DNA of 64,000 nucleotides from JAFGXF01 sp963732595 (GTDB lineage: Bacteria; Chloroflexota; Anaerolineae; Anaerolineales; Anaerolineaceae), in assembly GCA_963732595.1 (NCBI GenBank), contig CAVSZZ010000002.1, positions 930,001 through 994,000 on the forward strand, given 5' to 3'. Under the pieces are notes generated by a model. That model was not told the origin of the DNA, made no database searches, and was given only the letters and a program-made list of their open reading frames with translations. The stretch's first letter is position 1, and every line of letters begins with the position of its first letter. The translations under genes were made by a program, and so were the position numbers. Of this stretch, positions 8,898-17,450 are shown one piece after another.

Positions 8898-9707
8898 TTA
8901 GTTCGGCAGCAGGGATTTCATCTGGGAATAAATGAGTTTTGCAGCACGCTCGGGCATCAGGCGATAAAGCCGATCCATCATCTTCGAATCAGAACCAATA
9001 TGGACCTGATAACGGTTTTTCTCAATACCATCAATGATCATTTGTGCAGCCACGGTCGGTTTGGTCATCTTGAAGGTTTTTTCGCCTTTTTCCGGGTCTG
9101 GCGCTTTCATATTCGTGAGCCCCGAGTTGGTCGATATATTCGTCTCGATCGCCCCCGGGAATATTACCGTCACGCGCACATTGGTCGACAGCAGCTCGGA
9201 ATTCAAACCTTCCGTGAATAGCTTGACCGCCGCTTTGGATGCGCCATAGATGGTCTGGCCTGGTACTGGCAGGAACCCACCCATACTGGACACGTTTGCG
9301 ATATGAGCTTCCGGCCGTTTAAGCAAGTAAGGCAGGAAGGCTTTGGTCATGTGAATCACGCCGTATAAGTTGACATTTAGAACACGCTCGATATCCTTAT
9401 ATTCGAGATCATTGACCCGTACGAATTTCTGGATGATTCCGGCATTATTGATCAATCCATCCACGGCTCCGTGCGCTTTAATAACAGCCGCGGGAAGCTT
9501 CTCAACAGCCGATCGATCGGTTACATTCACCACATGTGTGGAAATTTTAGAGCTACCGCCAGCCAATGCAACGGTCTCCTTTAATTTCGTTTCATCGATA
9601 TCGACTGCCGCGACCCGGGCACCTTTTGCGAGCAGCTGGAGGACCAACTCTCGTCCGATTCCGTTACCGCCACCCGTTACCACAAATACTTTATTGGTTG
9701 CTTTCAC
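8898..9707 (-). CDS. Short-chain dehydrogenase/reductase
   Basis: A classical SDR of 269 residues: the cofactor motif TGGGNGIG is near residue 11, NNAG is in the middle, and the catalytic Ser and YGASK follow. An acidic residue after strand 2 (VDIDE) points to NAD(H) rather than NADP(H). The GTG start at 9707 is preceded by GAGGTG. Substrate is unknown. The gene is followed by its own terminator and stands between a regulator operon and small DUF genes, so it is probably transcribed alone. Confidence 0.88.
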   Translation of the reverse strand: MKATNKVFVVTGGGNGIGRELVLQLLAKGARVAAVDIDETKLKETVALAGGSSKISTHVVNVTDRSAVEKLPAAVIKAHGAVDGLINNAGIIQKFVRVNDLEYKDIERVLNVNLYGVIHMTKAFLPYLLKRPEAHIANVSSMGGFLPVPGQTIYGASKAAVKLFTEGLNSELLSTNVRVTVIFPGAIETNISTNSGLTNMKAPDPEKGEKTFKMTKPTVAAQMIIDGIEKNRYQVHIGSDSKMMDRLYRLMPERAAKLIYSQMKSLLPN

Positions 9708-9837
9708 TGTTCACCTCATAAATTAGGATATTACTTGACGGCTGACTATACCGTATTGATTCTCACATCGATAAGATGCTAAATCCACCCGTATAGTTAC
9801 AAATTTCCCCCTTAGACAAAGGGAGCGTCAATTAAGT

Positions 9838-10197
9838 TCAATCTGCGACAGCCATGGCGGCCGATAACCAATCCCTCGCCTGTTTATCCAAATCGGCGAC
9901 AGAATATACTTCAAGATGGTGTATGAAACGCTCTGGGGCTGGTTCCACGATCTCCTTCCAGCGCGGCGAGGGATCCCGCTTTGGAAATGAGATCGTCAGT
10001 ACAAGTGGAGCGATCCTGCCGCGCAGATACCGGCCCGGCATCCATACCCAAGCAAACGGCCGCTTCACCCATAATGCGATTTGACTTTTTGTAATTCTTT
10101 GCTCAGTCGGTCCGATATCATTGACCATATCCATCAAGGTACCGAATAACTGCCTTGATGTTGCCTGATCCCCAAAGAATTCGTCCAGTGTGATCAT
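9838..10197 (-). CDS. DUF5655 domain protein
   Basis: A 119-residue protein matching the DUF5655 pattern: a KSQIALWVKRPFAWVWMPGR block followed by PRWKEIVEPAPERFIHHLEV. The family often occurs with DUF1801 or DUF4287 proteins, and here a DUF1801 gene lies 27 bp upstream on the same strand, so the two are probably cotranscribed. The biochemical role is unknown. Confidence 0.8.
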   Translation of the reverse strand: MITLDEFFGDQATSRQLFGTLMDMVNDIGPTEQRITKSQIALWVKRPFAWVWMPGRYLRGRIAPLVLTISFPKRDPSPRWKEIVEPAPERFIHHLEVYSVADLDKQARDWLSAAMAVAD

Positions 10198-10224
10198 CGG
10201 CTCACCGTCGGCATTATTTTCAAT

Positions 10225-10635
10225 TTATTCTGATGTGAGGACCTTGCGGTTCTTCCTGGAAGCCTTCTGCTTGTTTTCTTCAACCCGAAATTCAACCAGT
10301 CTGGTGACCAGATCAAACGGGATGGGCTGGTCGAGCGGAAACTGCACAGTCCCCTTGGATGTTTTATAGGCTGAGAGCTCTTTCTGAAAATGCTCTGTTC
10401 CGCTGGGAGTGGGATAAAAACCAATATGATGCTTAAATGCCGCAAAATGAACCAGGTTGCCATTCAGGTAAAAGGTCGGCATCTGATAACTGATCTTCTC
10501 AGTTGCCTCAGGCGCTGCCGCCTGAATCACCGAACGCATTTTTTTCAACCGGGCTTGAATATCAGCGGGAAATGCGGCAATATATTCATCGATCGTTTTT
10601 GGCGTATTCATAGTGTCATCCATAATCAAGTCCAT
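10225..10635 (-). CDS. DUF1801 (YdhG-like) protein
   Basis: A small alpha/beta protein of up to 136 residues with DUF1801 features: an IDEYIAAFPADIQARLKKMR start, ATEKISYQMPTFYLNG, and HIGFYPTPSG. Relatives include YdhG/YdeI, described as putative iron chaperones. Three in-frame starts exist (10635, 10623, 10611). The last, MNTPKTIDEY, best matches the domain boundary but none has a clear ribosome site. A Lys/Arg-rich tail ends the protein. Confidence 0.82.
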   Translation of the reverse strand: MDLIMDDTMNTPKTIDEYIAAFPADIQARLKKMRSVIQAAAPEATEKISYQMPTFYLNGNLVHFAAFKHHIGFYPTPSGTEHFQKELSAYKTSKGTVQFPLDQPIPFDLVTRLVEFRVEENKQKASRKNRKVLTSE

Positions 10636-10825
10636 ACTGGAATCAAGCTTCTGTATCTATATCTATTTAATAATACTATAACTATGAATGTATTCATGTT
10701 TAGTTACAACGCAATTGTGCGTTCTAAATCCAGGGCAAACGAACCAATAGATCAATAATTCCGCTGCCGAAAAGAGCCAAAAGTGTTTTCCACGATTCCA
10801 GACGTTAAAATATAAATAGATCACT

Positions 10826-10867
10826 AAGGGTTATTTCAATTTTCTGAAATAACTCGAGATAACCCTT
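10826..10867. other. Nested inverted repeats with shared arm
   Basis: GTTATTTCA (10830-10838) pairs with TGAAATAAC (10845-10853) across a six-base loop. AAGGGTTAT (10826-10834) is complementary to ATAACCCTT (10859-10867). The two left arms overlap, so either alternative folds or one stem with a 10-base bulge are possible. The wider 10636-11068 stretch shows no convincing gene. A promoter-like TTGACA with TACGAT lies near 10884-10911. Confidence 0.4.
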
Positions 10868-11068
10868 CCAGCACTGAAGGCTGTTGACAATGATCCCATA
10901 TCGCGTACGATATCCCCCTCTCCAATTGATCAGGTAGAAACCTTTAGGTTCCAATACAGCAGCGAAGATTGGTTCAAACGGTCATAATCATCATATAAAA
11001 ACTCTTGAAGGAACACGCTGATTAATGCCAATACCCAGCCTATTCAATCCCTTTTCCCGACAAAGAAG

Positions 11069-11308
11069 TTGCTTTTCTTGAAAAAAAAGGAATTAGTGAA
11101 ACAAATCCGGCCGGGCATTTCCATCCAAGACTATCGCCAGATTATAATGACAGGCATCGCTTCCCGGTGGGAACTTCGCAAGTCGGATCGGACACCTTCA
11201 TTCACACCTGAAGGTATTCTCTACAACTATCTAAGGATACAATTACCAATAAGACTGCAGTTATTAAGAGAATATAAAAGGAAGCTAATCCATGTTTGTC
11301 GGCGGTGA
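11069..11308 (+). CDS. Doubtful small ORF upstream of PLP enzyme
   Basis: A 79-codon TTG-start frame with a very basic product (many Lys/Arg) and no recognised domain. It overlaps the next gene by 17 bp. No ribosome site precedes it. It may be a remnant or not a gene at all; it is listed only because it fills the space before the aminotransferase-like gene. Confidence 0.15.
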   Translation: MLFLKKKELVKQIRPGISIQDYRQIIMTGIASRWELRKSDRTPSFTPEGILYNYLRIQLPIRLQLLREYKRKLIHVCRR

Positions 11309-12377
11309 ATTTTATGATGACAACTACTGGCTGAGGGACACGCCCACGCTTTCAACTAAAAATATGATTTATCTCAATGGGGGAAAGGCCTGCCTGGTTG
11401 TGCTCGGCGATTATCTACTTGAGCAAGGGATCAGCAAGATCCTACTGCCTTCCTACCTCTGCCCGACAATCGTTTCAACGCTTGAACACTGCGGTCTATC
11501 TTGTGATTACTATCAGATCAACCCGAACTTCTCTATTGATCTGGAGGATCTTTCCCAAAAGGCCATTGACCACAAGGCGGTATATTTCATCAACTATTTC
11601 GGATTTTTTCATCCCCTCTCAGTTCGTAGTTACCTGGCGGGTCTTTGCCAGAAAGGGTTTATCGTTGTAGAAGACAATGCCCAGGTCGGGTTCACCAACC
11701 AGTTCACCGGCAATTTTATATTTAATAGCATGCGAAAATTGGCGGCCTTTGACGGCGGTTATCTGATCACCCCATACGATGTAATGCCTCATATTACCAA
11801 ATATCATAACCTCCCCAACCGACGTTTACCACTCATCCGGGATTATCGCAGACGATTGGCGGATTATCTCTTTCAAGGCAGCGGAAATCATGAGGACCTG
11901 GTGGAACTGTACGAACGTGCAGAAGCCTATTATGAATCTGACCAGGTGGTCGAGGGTGATCTGCTCGAGAGAGAACAGATCGAACGGTTGGATTGGAAAG
12001 GTATTCAGCAGGTTCGCCGGGAGAATTACAGCTACTTGCTGGGATTGATATCCGGTATACCAGAACTTTCGCCGGTTTTCTCAGCTCTCCAGGAAGATAA
12101 TATGCCTCTTGGACTGCCTGTGTACGTCTCTGGTGTATCACGTGATTGGCTTCTGGCTAAATTAGGAAATGCCGGCATCGGATTAACGGTTCACTGGAAT
12201 GGCCTCTTGAGTGATCCGCGCCTCAATGTGAATCCTATAGCCGTAGACATGGCCTCCAGGATCCTGACGCTGGTGGTCGACCAACGCACCAGCCATAAAC
12301 AAATGGATTACCTGGTTCAGAGTCTACTCGAACACATCCAGGAAAATAAAAAGCCCTCAACCCGATCAATGGGATGA
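11292..12377 (+). CDS. DegT/DnrJ/EryC1-like PLP-dependent protein
   Basis: A 361-residue fold-type I PLP protein of the DegT/DnrJ/EryC1 (sugar aminotransferase) kind. Seen are an N-terminal NGGKACL phosphate-binding turn, VVEDNAQ (the Asp that contacts the pyridine nitrogen) and SMRKLAAFDGGYL, where Lys is the expected Schiff-base residue before a GG loop. The family usually transaminates nucleotide-linked keto sugars for surface polysaccharides, but no other sugar-pathway gene is adjacent. AAGGAAG lies eight bases before the ATG. Confidence 0.72.
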   Translation: MFVGGEFYDDNYWLRDTPTLSTKNMIYLNGGKACLVVLGDYLLEQGISKILLPSYLCPTIVSTLEHCGLSCDYYQINPNFSIDLEDLSQKAIDHKAVYFINYFGFFHPLSVRSYLAGLCQKGFIVVEDNAQVGFTNQFTGNFIFNSMRKLAAFDGGYLITPYDVMPHITKYHNLPNRRLPLIRDYRRRLADYLFQGSGNHEDLVELYERAEAYYESDQVVEGDLLEREQIERLDWKGIQQVRRENYSYLLGLISGIPELSPVFSALQEDNMPLGLPVYVSGVSRDWLLAKLGNAGIGLTVHWNGLLSDPRLNVNPIAVDMASRILTLVVDQRTSHKQMDYLVQSLLEHIQENKKPSTRSMG

Positions 12378-12680
12378 CTGCCCGATCGTACCTTGGGGGG
12401 CGACCAACCATGTACATTGCACGCTCGTAATTTCCAATGACTCTTACCATTGCCAGATTAGCTTCACGAGCGTGGGGAATTCGATATTCCGGTCGAACTT
12501 CCGGGTCCCCTCCGCTTTCAGAATAGTGCCCTGTTTTCCCGTCTTTAGATGAGGTCATTTTATCGCTGCTTAAGCGAAAAGCCCGCTGCCGTGGTGTCTA
12601 TATGTGGTTGGCAAGCCTTGTTTAGGGAATTTTAATCCCATTCAATTCAGGATTTATCATGCATTCCAAGATTAATTCTT
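12378..12680. other. Intergenic region without supported gene
   Basis: No convincing frame is seen. A 9-bp inverted repeat (CACGCTCGT near 12420 and ACGAGCGTG near 12466) is separated by about 36 bases. A minus-strand frame across the region overlaps the PLP gene and lacks a ribosome site. Confidence 0.4.
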
Positions 12681-12714
12681 CACACTATCTATTACTCTTC
12701 TAATAGATAGTGTG
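12681..12714. repeat. Perfect 14-bp inverted repeat upstream of 12750 gene
   Basis: CACACTATCTATTA (12681-12694), six-base loop CTCTTC, TAATAGATAGTGTG (12701-12714). It lies 35 bp before the start codon. The AT-rich arms and position suit an operator or a 5' UTR hairpin; the following TAATAATTCTTT makes an attenuator possible. Confidence 0.6.
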
Positions 12715-12749
12715 TAATAATTCTTTATCAATACCCGGAGGTATCTAAA

Positions 12750-13241
12750 ATGGCTAATAAAACCGATTTTACGGTGGAAGAATGGAAACAGATCGTCACA
12801 ACACCACAGCTGGCCTCGCTCTATATCGCACTTGCCAGTCCCAGCGGTCCGGTTGGTGTCGTTCAGGAAATGATGTCAACCACTCTGTCGATCGTTGAAG
12901 CGATTCAAAAGGAAGGCGATAACGCCCTGGTGGATGCAGTGGCGATGGATTTTAAGCAAAAAGCTGAGAGGCTGGAAAAGGCCGATCAACCCACGGTAAC
13001 CATGGATCAGACTCAGATGAAAGCGCAATGCCTGCAAGCCTGCCGAGACCTGTCCATCTTGCTCTCACAGAAAGCCACGGCTGATGCCGAGGCTTACAAG
13101 CAGTGGGTCTACCAGATCGCAAAACGAAGCGCAGATGCGGCCAAGGAGGGTGGCCTGCTGGGCTTCGGTGGTGAAAAGGTCAGCCCGGCAGAGACAACTG
13201 CCCTCGCAGAAGTTGCCACCGCCCTCGGTATCACGGTCTGA
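12750..13241 (+). CDS. Conserved-looking unknown protein, 163 aa
   Basis: A soluble, helix-rich protein with no motif recognised. It has a Gly-rich turn (KEGGLLGFGGEKVSPAET) and an acidic/Ala-rich C-terminal helix. The start is well supported by GGAGGT nine bases upstream. Its middle contains two Cys residues (QCLQACRDLS). The gene stands alone between a long hairpin upstream and a hairpin terminator downstream, which suggests an independent, possibly conditionally regulated unit. No function is inferred. Confidence 0.75.
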   Translation: MANKTDFTVEEWKQIVTTPQLASLYIALASPSGPVGVVQEMMSTTLSIVEAIQKEGDNALVDAVAMDFKQKAERLEKADQPTVTMDQTQMKAQCLQACRDLSILLSQKATADAEAYKQWVYQIAKRSADAAKEGGLLGFGGEKVSPAETTALAEVATALGITV

Positions 13242-13262
13242 TCACTTCCGATTAGTTGCGAG

Positions 13263-13300
13263 AAATCCCCCCCCTGCACGAATGGACGGTGGGGGTTTTA
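13263..13300 (+). terminator. Terminator after 163-aa gene
   Basis: A run AAATCCCCC is complementary, with one bulged base, to GGGGGTTTT about 20 bases later, and the right arm ends in TTTTATTATT. It lies 22 bp after the stop codon. Confidence 0.6.
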
Positions 13301-13377
13301 TTATTGAGCAGTCAAATCGACTGATTAGATAAAGTCCTGGCACATAAATCATCTGAACTCATGGACCGGTCGGTATT

Positions 13378-13905
13378 TCAGTCGCCAAAAACAGCCGTCT
13401 CGATTGCCTGCAAATCTTTGGCGAACAGTTCCAAATCGATCTTTACGGTTTCAATATCTCTATCCAGGCCGGATGTGATCAAGAATAGCCGTTGGGGCAG
13501 GCTTTTGGCCAGGCTGGCATCAAATTCAGCGATGTTGGGCAGCAGGTTTTCCAGTCGCTGCGAGGTATCCGTCAAGGCAGCCTTGGCGCCTGGAACATCG
13601 TCATTAAGAAGTGCAATGCGGGCATTGCCAACCTCCGCCAAAACCCTCAACAATTCCAGGTGGATTCTCTCCGCGTTTAGCTCGGATTGTGTTTGAAGCA
13701 AGGCTTCGCTGACCGGCTTATAGCGGAGGAAATGATCGGCTGTCATGCCGATCAGAAATGCCATTGCAACAACCACCAACCAGATCAATGTTAAGCGCCA
13801 GATGCGGCGGCCACGTCCGAGTTTATCCTTGTCTGATTTTAGAGAAGCTAGGACCGGTTCATTCGATACGTCCGCTTCTGGTATGGGATCTTTTGCTTTT
13901 TTCAT
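13378..13905 (-). CDS. Single-pass membrane protein with periplasmic-type helical domain
   Basis: A 175-residue protein: a charged N-terminus (about 35 residues), one membrane helix (LTLIWLVVVAMAFLIGMTAD) and a helical, Leu/Glu-rich outer part. The start at 13905 has TAGGAG upstream; the ribosome site overlaps the stop codon of the preceding gene, so translation is probably coupled. It is the third gene of a three-gene operon whose members share the plan of short tail, one helix and long extracytoplasmic helices. No known family is recognised. Confidence 0.75.
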   Translation of the reverse strand: MKKAKDPIPEADVSNEPVLASLKSDKDKLGRGRRIWRLTLIWLVVVAMAFLIGMTADHFLRYKPVSEALLQTQSELNAERIHLELLRVLAEVGNARIALLNDDVPGAKAALTDTSQRLENLLPNIAEFDASLAKSLPQRLFLITSGLDRDIETVKIDLELFAKDLQAIETAVFGD

Positions 13906-13912
13906 ATTACTC

Positions 13913-14755
13913 CTAAGATCCAGGGGGCGCCGTGGGTGACTCTTCAGCGCCTGGGGTTGGTGCCACTGCATTATTGTCTGCTGCGGGTGCTTTCTCCGTA
14001 TGTCCGGGCCAACTATCTACCAGCAATTGCCAGGCAATATCAACATTATCTGCTGCAACCACCGGAAAGTCAGGCAGGTTGTCCAGTGCCAGTTCCAGCT
14101 GGGTCAGGACACTTTGCAGGGTGGATGATTCGCCAGCGCGGTTTTGCACCTGCAACGATTTCAGCAGATCACTCGCGGCCATCACATCCATTTTCGCCAT
14201 CCCGTAATTGCTTTGCGAGAGGTACAGGCGGGCACGGGAGAGCATTTCAATGCTGCGGCTGATAATAATGTCCGTTCGTAGATCCGACAACAAGTCTGCC
14301 TGTCCTGCCGTACTACTGGCCAGGCTTTCCAGCTGGATTTGCATGGATTCCAGTTGGGCAAGGCTTTTGGTGTGGGTGGCAATAGCGGTTTCCAATGCGT
14401 CGACCTGCCCGCTCAGCTCGGTGATCGCCTGTGCATTTACAGTCTGGCGGGTTTCCAGTGCCGATAAACGGGATTGGAGATCCGTAATCTGGCTGGTCAG
14501 TTGTTCCACATCGGTTGATTGCGCTTTTTCGATCTCTGACAAGCGCGCGGTATTGTTTTCAATGGGTAGTATGACTTTCTGATAAAAGTAAGGTACGCCA
14601 TAATAAAATGCTGAGACAAGGCCAATGATGAGCGCCAGGACAAGCAGGACGCGCAGAAGCTTAATAAAGGCTCGCCATAAGCGGGAGAGAAAAGAGGGTG
14701 CGGGGTTTTCGCTGTCGATATCCGTGCTGACTTCGTTTGCTATTTCAGTTTTCAT
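13913..14755 (-). CDS. Single-pass membrane coiled-coil protein
   Basis: A 280-residue protein. A cytoplasmic tail of about 30 residues and a membrane helix (LLRVLLVLALIIGLVSAFYY) are followed by a long heptad-rich coiled coil (roughly residues 70-140, many Leu/Gln/Glu/Ser), a helical region and a Pro/Ala-rich C-terminal tail (TPGAEESPTAPPGS). The architecture recalls HemX-like or mitofilin-like envelope proteins, but no homology is claimed. Its ATG overlaps the previous stop codon (ATGA) and its stop codon overlaps the next ribosome site, so the three genes are tightly coupled. Confidence 0.75.
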   Translation of the reverse strand: MKTEIANEVSTDIDSENPAPSFLSRLWRAFIKLLRVLLVLALIIGLVSAFYYGVPYFYQKVILPIENNTARLSEIEKAQSTDVEQLTSQITDLQSRLSALETRQTVNAQAITELSGQVDALETAIATHTKSLAQLESMQIQLESLASSTAGQADLLSDLRTDIIISRSIEMLSRARLYLSQSNYGMAKMDVMAASDLLKSLQVQNRAGESSTLQSVLTQLELALDNLPDFPVVAADNVDIAWQLLVDSWPGHTEKAPAADNNAVAPTPGAEESPTAPPGS

Positions 14756-15621
14756 TCCGTTTCTCCTTGCGCGAACAAGTTCCCCAGCAGGGTTTGCAGT
14801 TCCTTTAGGAATTCTTCGAAACGCAGCGTGCGCACTTCCTGTTGATCGACTTTATCACTCAACGTTCGGACCAGGGTTTGTAGGGTGTCCACCTGCTGGC
14901 TGGTGGTATCCAGGTCAGCGGCTATCTGCTGTTGCTCACTTTCCAGAGTAACAATGCGCTCGCCCAATCCTTCCAGCGTATCCACCCGACCGCGTAAACT
15001 CTCCTGATCCTGTTGAATGAGGTCAGCCTGAGTGATGAGTGCGGAAACATCATTCTTGATGCTTCGGTATTGGGATCCGGTGGCGTATTTCAGACTGCCA
15101 TTGATCACGCCCAGAATAAGGAGGGTGAGCAGGATTGAAATCAGGGCGGTAACACCATTGCTCACCAGCAGAGTCCATATCGTTCCACGGGCCTTGGACT
15201 CCCGCTCAAAGTCTTCGGGGAGTTCTTTAGCTGCTTTATAAACGGCTTTTCCTCGTTTCTTGATGGACTCGCCAAACTCAGATAATTTTTCGCCGAGAAT
15301 CTGCCCTCTTTCGGCTTTCACATCCTTGCCAATCTCCATAGCGGATTGCCCTTCAGATCCAACAACTTGATCTGCCTTTTTATCAGAGGCCGCCCGTTTT
15401 TCAACGGGAGCAAGGCGCACTTTGGTTTTTATCCCTGGAGTCGCTATCCAGCTCTCCAGCAGAGCGGAATTGACACCTTTCACAGTCGTGACCCCTTCAA
15501 GAGATTTAAATGGGCGGGCAGCGATGATTCGCTGCGCCAGCGCCGGGCCAATTCCAGGTAATTTGGTCAACTCGTCCTGGCTGGATGTGTTGAGAATATT
15601 TAGCATCTTTACCTTATTCAT
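14752..15621 (-). CDS. Helix-hairpin-helix membrane coiled-coil protein
   Basis: A 289-residue protein that starts with a ComEA-like helix-hairpin-helix domain (LNILNTSSQDELTKLPGIGP, then residues to about 60 with a second hairpin, TTVKGVNSALLESW). A charged linker and one membrane helix (GVTALISILLTLLILGVING) precede a C-terminal coiled coil. If the positive-inside rule holds, the HhH domain is cytoplasmic, unlike secreted ComEA, where HhH is outside. AAGGAGG lies six bases before the ATG. It is the first gene of the operon with 13913 and 13378. Confidence 0.8.
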   Translation of the reverse strand: MNKVKMLNILNTSSQDELTKLPGIGPALAQRIIAARPFKSLEGVTTVKGVNSALLESWIATPGIKTKVRLAPVEKRAASDKKADQVVGSEGQSAMEIGKDVKAERGQILGEKLSEFGESIKKRGKAVYKAAKELPEDFERESKARGTIWTLLVSNGVTALISILLTLLILGVINGSLKYATGSQYRSIKNDVSALITQADLIQQDQESLRGRVDTLEGLGERIVTLESEQQQIAADLDTTSQQVDTLQTLVRTLSDKVDQQEVRTLRFEEFLKELQTLLGNLFAQGETE

Positions 15622-15899
15622 ACTGCCTCCTTGAGCTGTTGATCATTCCATTTTTATCATTAAATACCATCAAAACCAACAGCAAATAAAATCCGGGGAA
15701 TCACTTTGCTTTTTGTCGGGCATGCGCTTTTGTCGATTTGGTTAATTCAATGTAGTCAAGCCCATTATTACATAAATTCAACCGGCAAACGGGGTTCAAT
15801 CCCTGGTTTCTCGGGCTTCATCGTACACATCGTTGAATAGAATTGCTTTTACAGGCGAATGGCAGCAACCTCCTCTTAATGCGGATTGGTTTCATCCCT

Positions 15900-16277
15900 T
15901 CAGATACGGATGATGCCACGCTTCGCTGAGCGCCAGCCTTGTTCATGTGTCTCCATCCACTTGATCAATCCCTCATTCTTGATGAAGTCCACGTTCTTCA
16001 TAACATCCTTATGGCAGGGCCACTTTTCATCAGCGGTGAAATTCTGCAATTGATCGCAGCGATCCAATCCCAGGCGATCGATGCCAAATTCAAATCCTCA
16101 TTCCCGCACACGGACTTTAATGGGGCAAGTGGTCCGATGCCGCAGCGAGTCTTCTGGTCACTCGTGAAGCTGTGGCTGGATAGGGCTTCCGTCCCCGCCC
16201 AGGTCCCCAACAAGGCCGGGCACGCCCGATGATCCAGTCCAGAATGGATATCCCGTCGATAGGACATGATCAGTCAC
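15900..16277 (-). pseudogene. Remnant reading frame with two in-frame TGA codons
   Basis: One frame of 126 codons runs from a GTG at 16277, overlapping the acetyltransferase stop codon, to TGA at 15900. It is broken only by TGA at 16160-16158 and 16100-16098. The last 65 codons look like a real protein end (EKWPCHKDVMKN, EGLIKWMETHEQGW, SAKRGIIRI). The first half is less protein-like and no family was recognised. The stretch 15622-15899 before it shows nothing else. Confidence 0.35.
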
Positions 16278-16773
16278 TTCCCAATATCATTTCCCAATAA
16301 CCGACATCGATCCATCTGTTTTGTTTAAAACCCACTTCGTGAAAATGGGCTGCTTCCTTGAATCCAAATTTTTCATGCAACTGGACACTCTTTTCATTCG
16401 GAAGGGCAATCACAGCCATCAGGACATGAACATTGTTGTCCTTGACTTTACCCATTAATTCCTCCAATAATAAGTTGCCGATCCCCTTACCCAGATGATC
16501 CTTATCGACGTAGACAGTCACTTCTGCGGAAAATCGATAAGCCGCCCGTTCCTTCCACCTGGTAGCGTAGGCATATCCCAACAGACACCCATCCATTTCA
16601 TAGACCAGGAAAGGGTAGGCGTTCGTTATATTGATGATCCTCTTATTCATTTCTTCCGGAGAAACAGGCTCTTCTTCAAAGGTTATGCAGGTGTTCTGCA
16701 CATAATGATTGTAGATCTCGCAGATCCTTTGACTATCCTCGATGTGTACTTTTCGGATAATTTCATGACTCAT
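16270..16773 (-). CDS. GNAT acetyltransferase, phosphinothricin acetyltransferase-like
   Basis: A 167-residue GNAT protein with the PAT/Bar pattern: AEVTVYVDKDHLGKGIG forms motif A for the acetyl-CoA pyrophosphate, and ICEIYNHYVQNT near the start plus HEVGFKQNRWIDVGYWE at the end are typical of the PAT/YwnH subgroup. Members N-acetylate phosphinothricin, methionine sulfoximine or related amino acids. A detoxification role is likely. It stands alone within a group of small accessory genes. Confidence 0.87.
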   Translation of the reverse strand: MSHEIIRKVHIEDSQRICEIYNHYVQNTCITFEEEPVSPEEMNKRIINITNAYPFLVYEMDGCLLGYAYATRWKERAAYRFSAEVTVYVDKDHLGKGIGNLLLEELMGKVKDNNVHVLMAVIALPNEKSVQLHEKFGFKEAAHFHEVGFKQNRWIDVGYWEMILGSD

Positions 16774-16884
16774 GGAAGATCCTTGTTTGATAGATTTTGG
16801 CAGCCGATTTCCCAGTTTTACCGGTAATAATCCGCTTTATTAGATATGCAGTACAAGTTATCTGGGGTGTCACTCAATCACTGG

Positions 16885-17370
16885 TTAATATTTGTCCCAA
16901 TGCAATACTTGCGCAAGTGGTTTCTTAGGTGGATTTGGTGTTTCTGACGAAATGCCGATCGGAAGCATTGCCATCACATTCTTTTTCGATGGTATCTCCA
17001 GGAGCGACCTGAGGAGATCCTCATGCGGCAGGACGTCACCTTCCACCCAACAGGCACCATACCCCAGGGCGGTGCATGCTAGGAGCATGTTCTGAATGGC
17101 AGCTGAGCCATCCTCAACCCACCAGCGCGAGTCGGGATCCATAACGACCACGATCACCGCGGCCGCTTGCGCAATCCAAGCCCCGGATATTGTGAACTGC
17201 TTAATCATGGTTTTTTCCGTCACCACGATGAAATCCCAGGGTTGGCGGTTACTGCCCGTGGCCGCCAGCCGGCCGGCATCAACGATCTTCTCCAGATCGG
17301 TCTTTGGGACGATTCCGTCCGTAAAACGACGAATACTCCTGCGCTTGTGTATGACCTCGAAAACTTCCAT
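16885..17370 (-). CDS. Nitroreductase-family FMN oxidoreductase
   Basis: A 161-residue nitroreductase: RRSIRRF near the N-terminus binds the FMN phosphate, SNRQPWDF follows, and GYGACWVEG lies in the C-terminal half. These small homodimeric flavoproteins reduce nitro groups or quinones with NAD(P)H. The start at 17370 is preferred because GGAGG lies five bases upstream, giving MEVFEVIHKRRSIR. A second, broken copy of the segment containing AIQNMLLACTALGYGACW lies at 23875-23940. Confidence 0.88.
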   Translation of the reverse strand: MEVFEVIHKRRSIRRFTDGIVPKTDLEKIVDAGRLAATGSNRQPWDFIVVTEKTMIKQFTISGAWIAQAAAVIVVVMDPDSRWWVEDGSAAIQNMLLACTALGYGACWVEGDVLPHEDLLRSLLEIPSKKNVMAMLPIGISSETPNPPKKPLAQVLHWDKY

Positions 17371-17450
17371 TTCCACCTCCATATTTAACTCAGTCGAGTT
17401 CCCTGAATTAGCTGATGCATATCTGCGAACTTTTAACTCTCCTGTCAATC

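Noticed and set aside
12235..12558. 107-codon minus-strand frame
   Set aside because: It overlaps the PLP gene by more than 140 bp on the opposite strand, has no ribosome site and no recognisable domain.
15770..15830. tRNA-like T arm (GGGGTTCAATCCC)
   Set aside because: No matching acceptor, D or anticodon arms can be placed around it on either strand.
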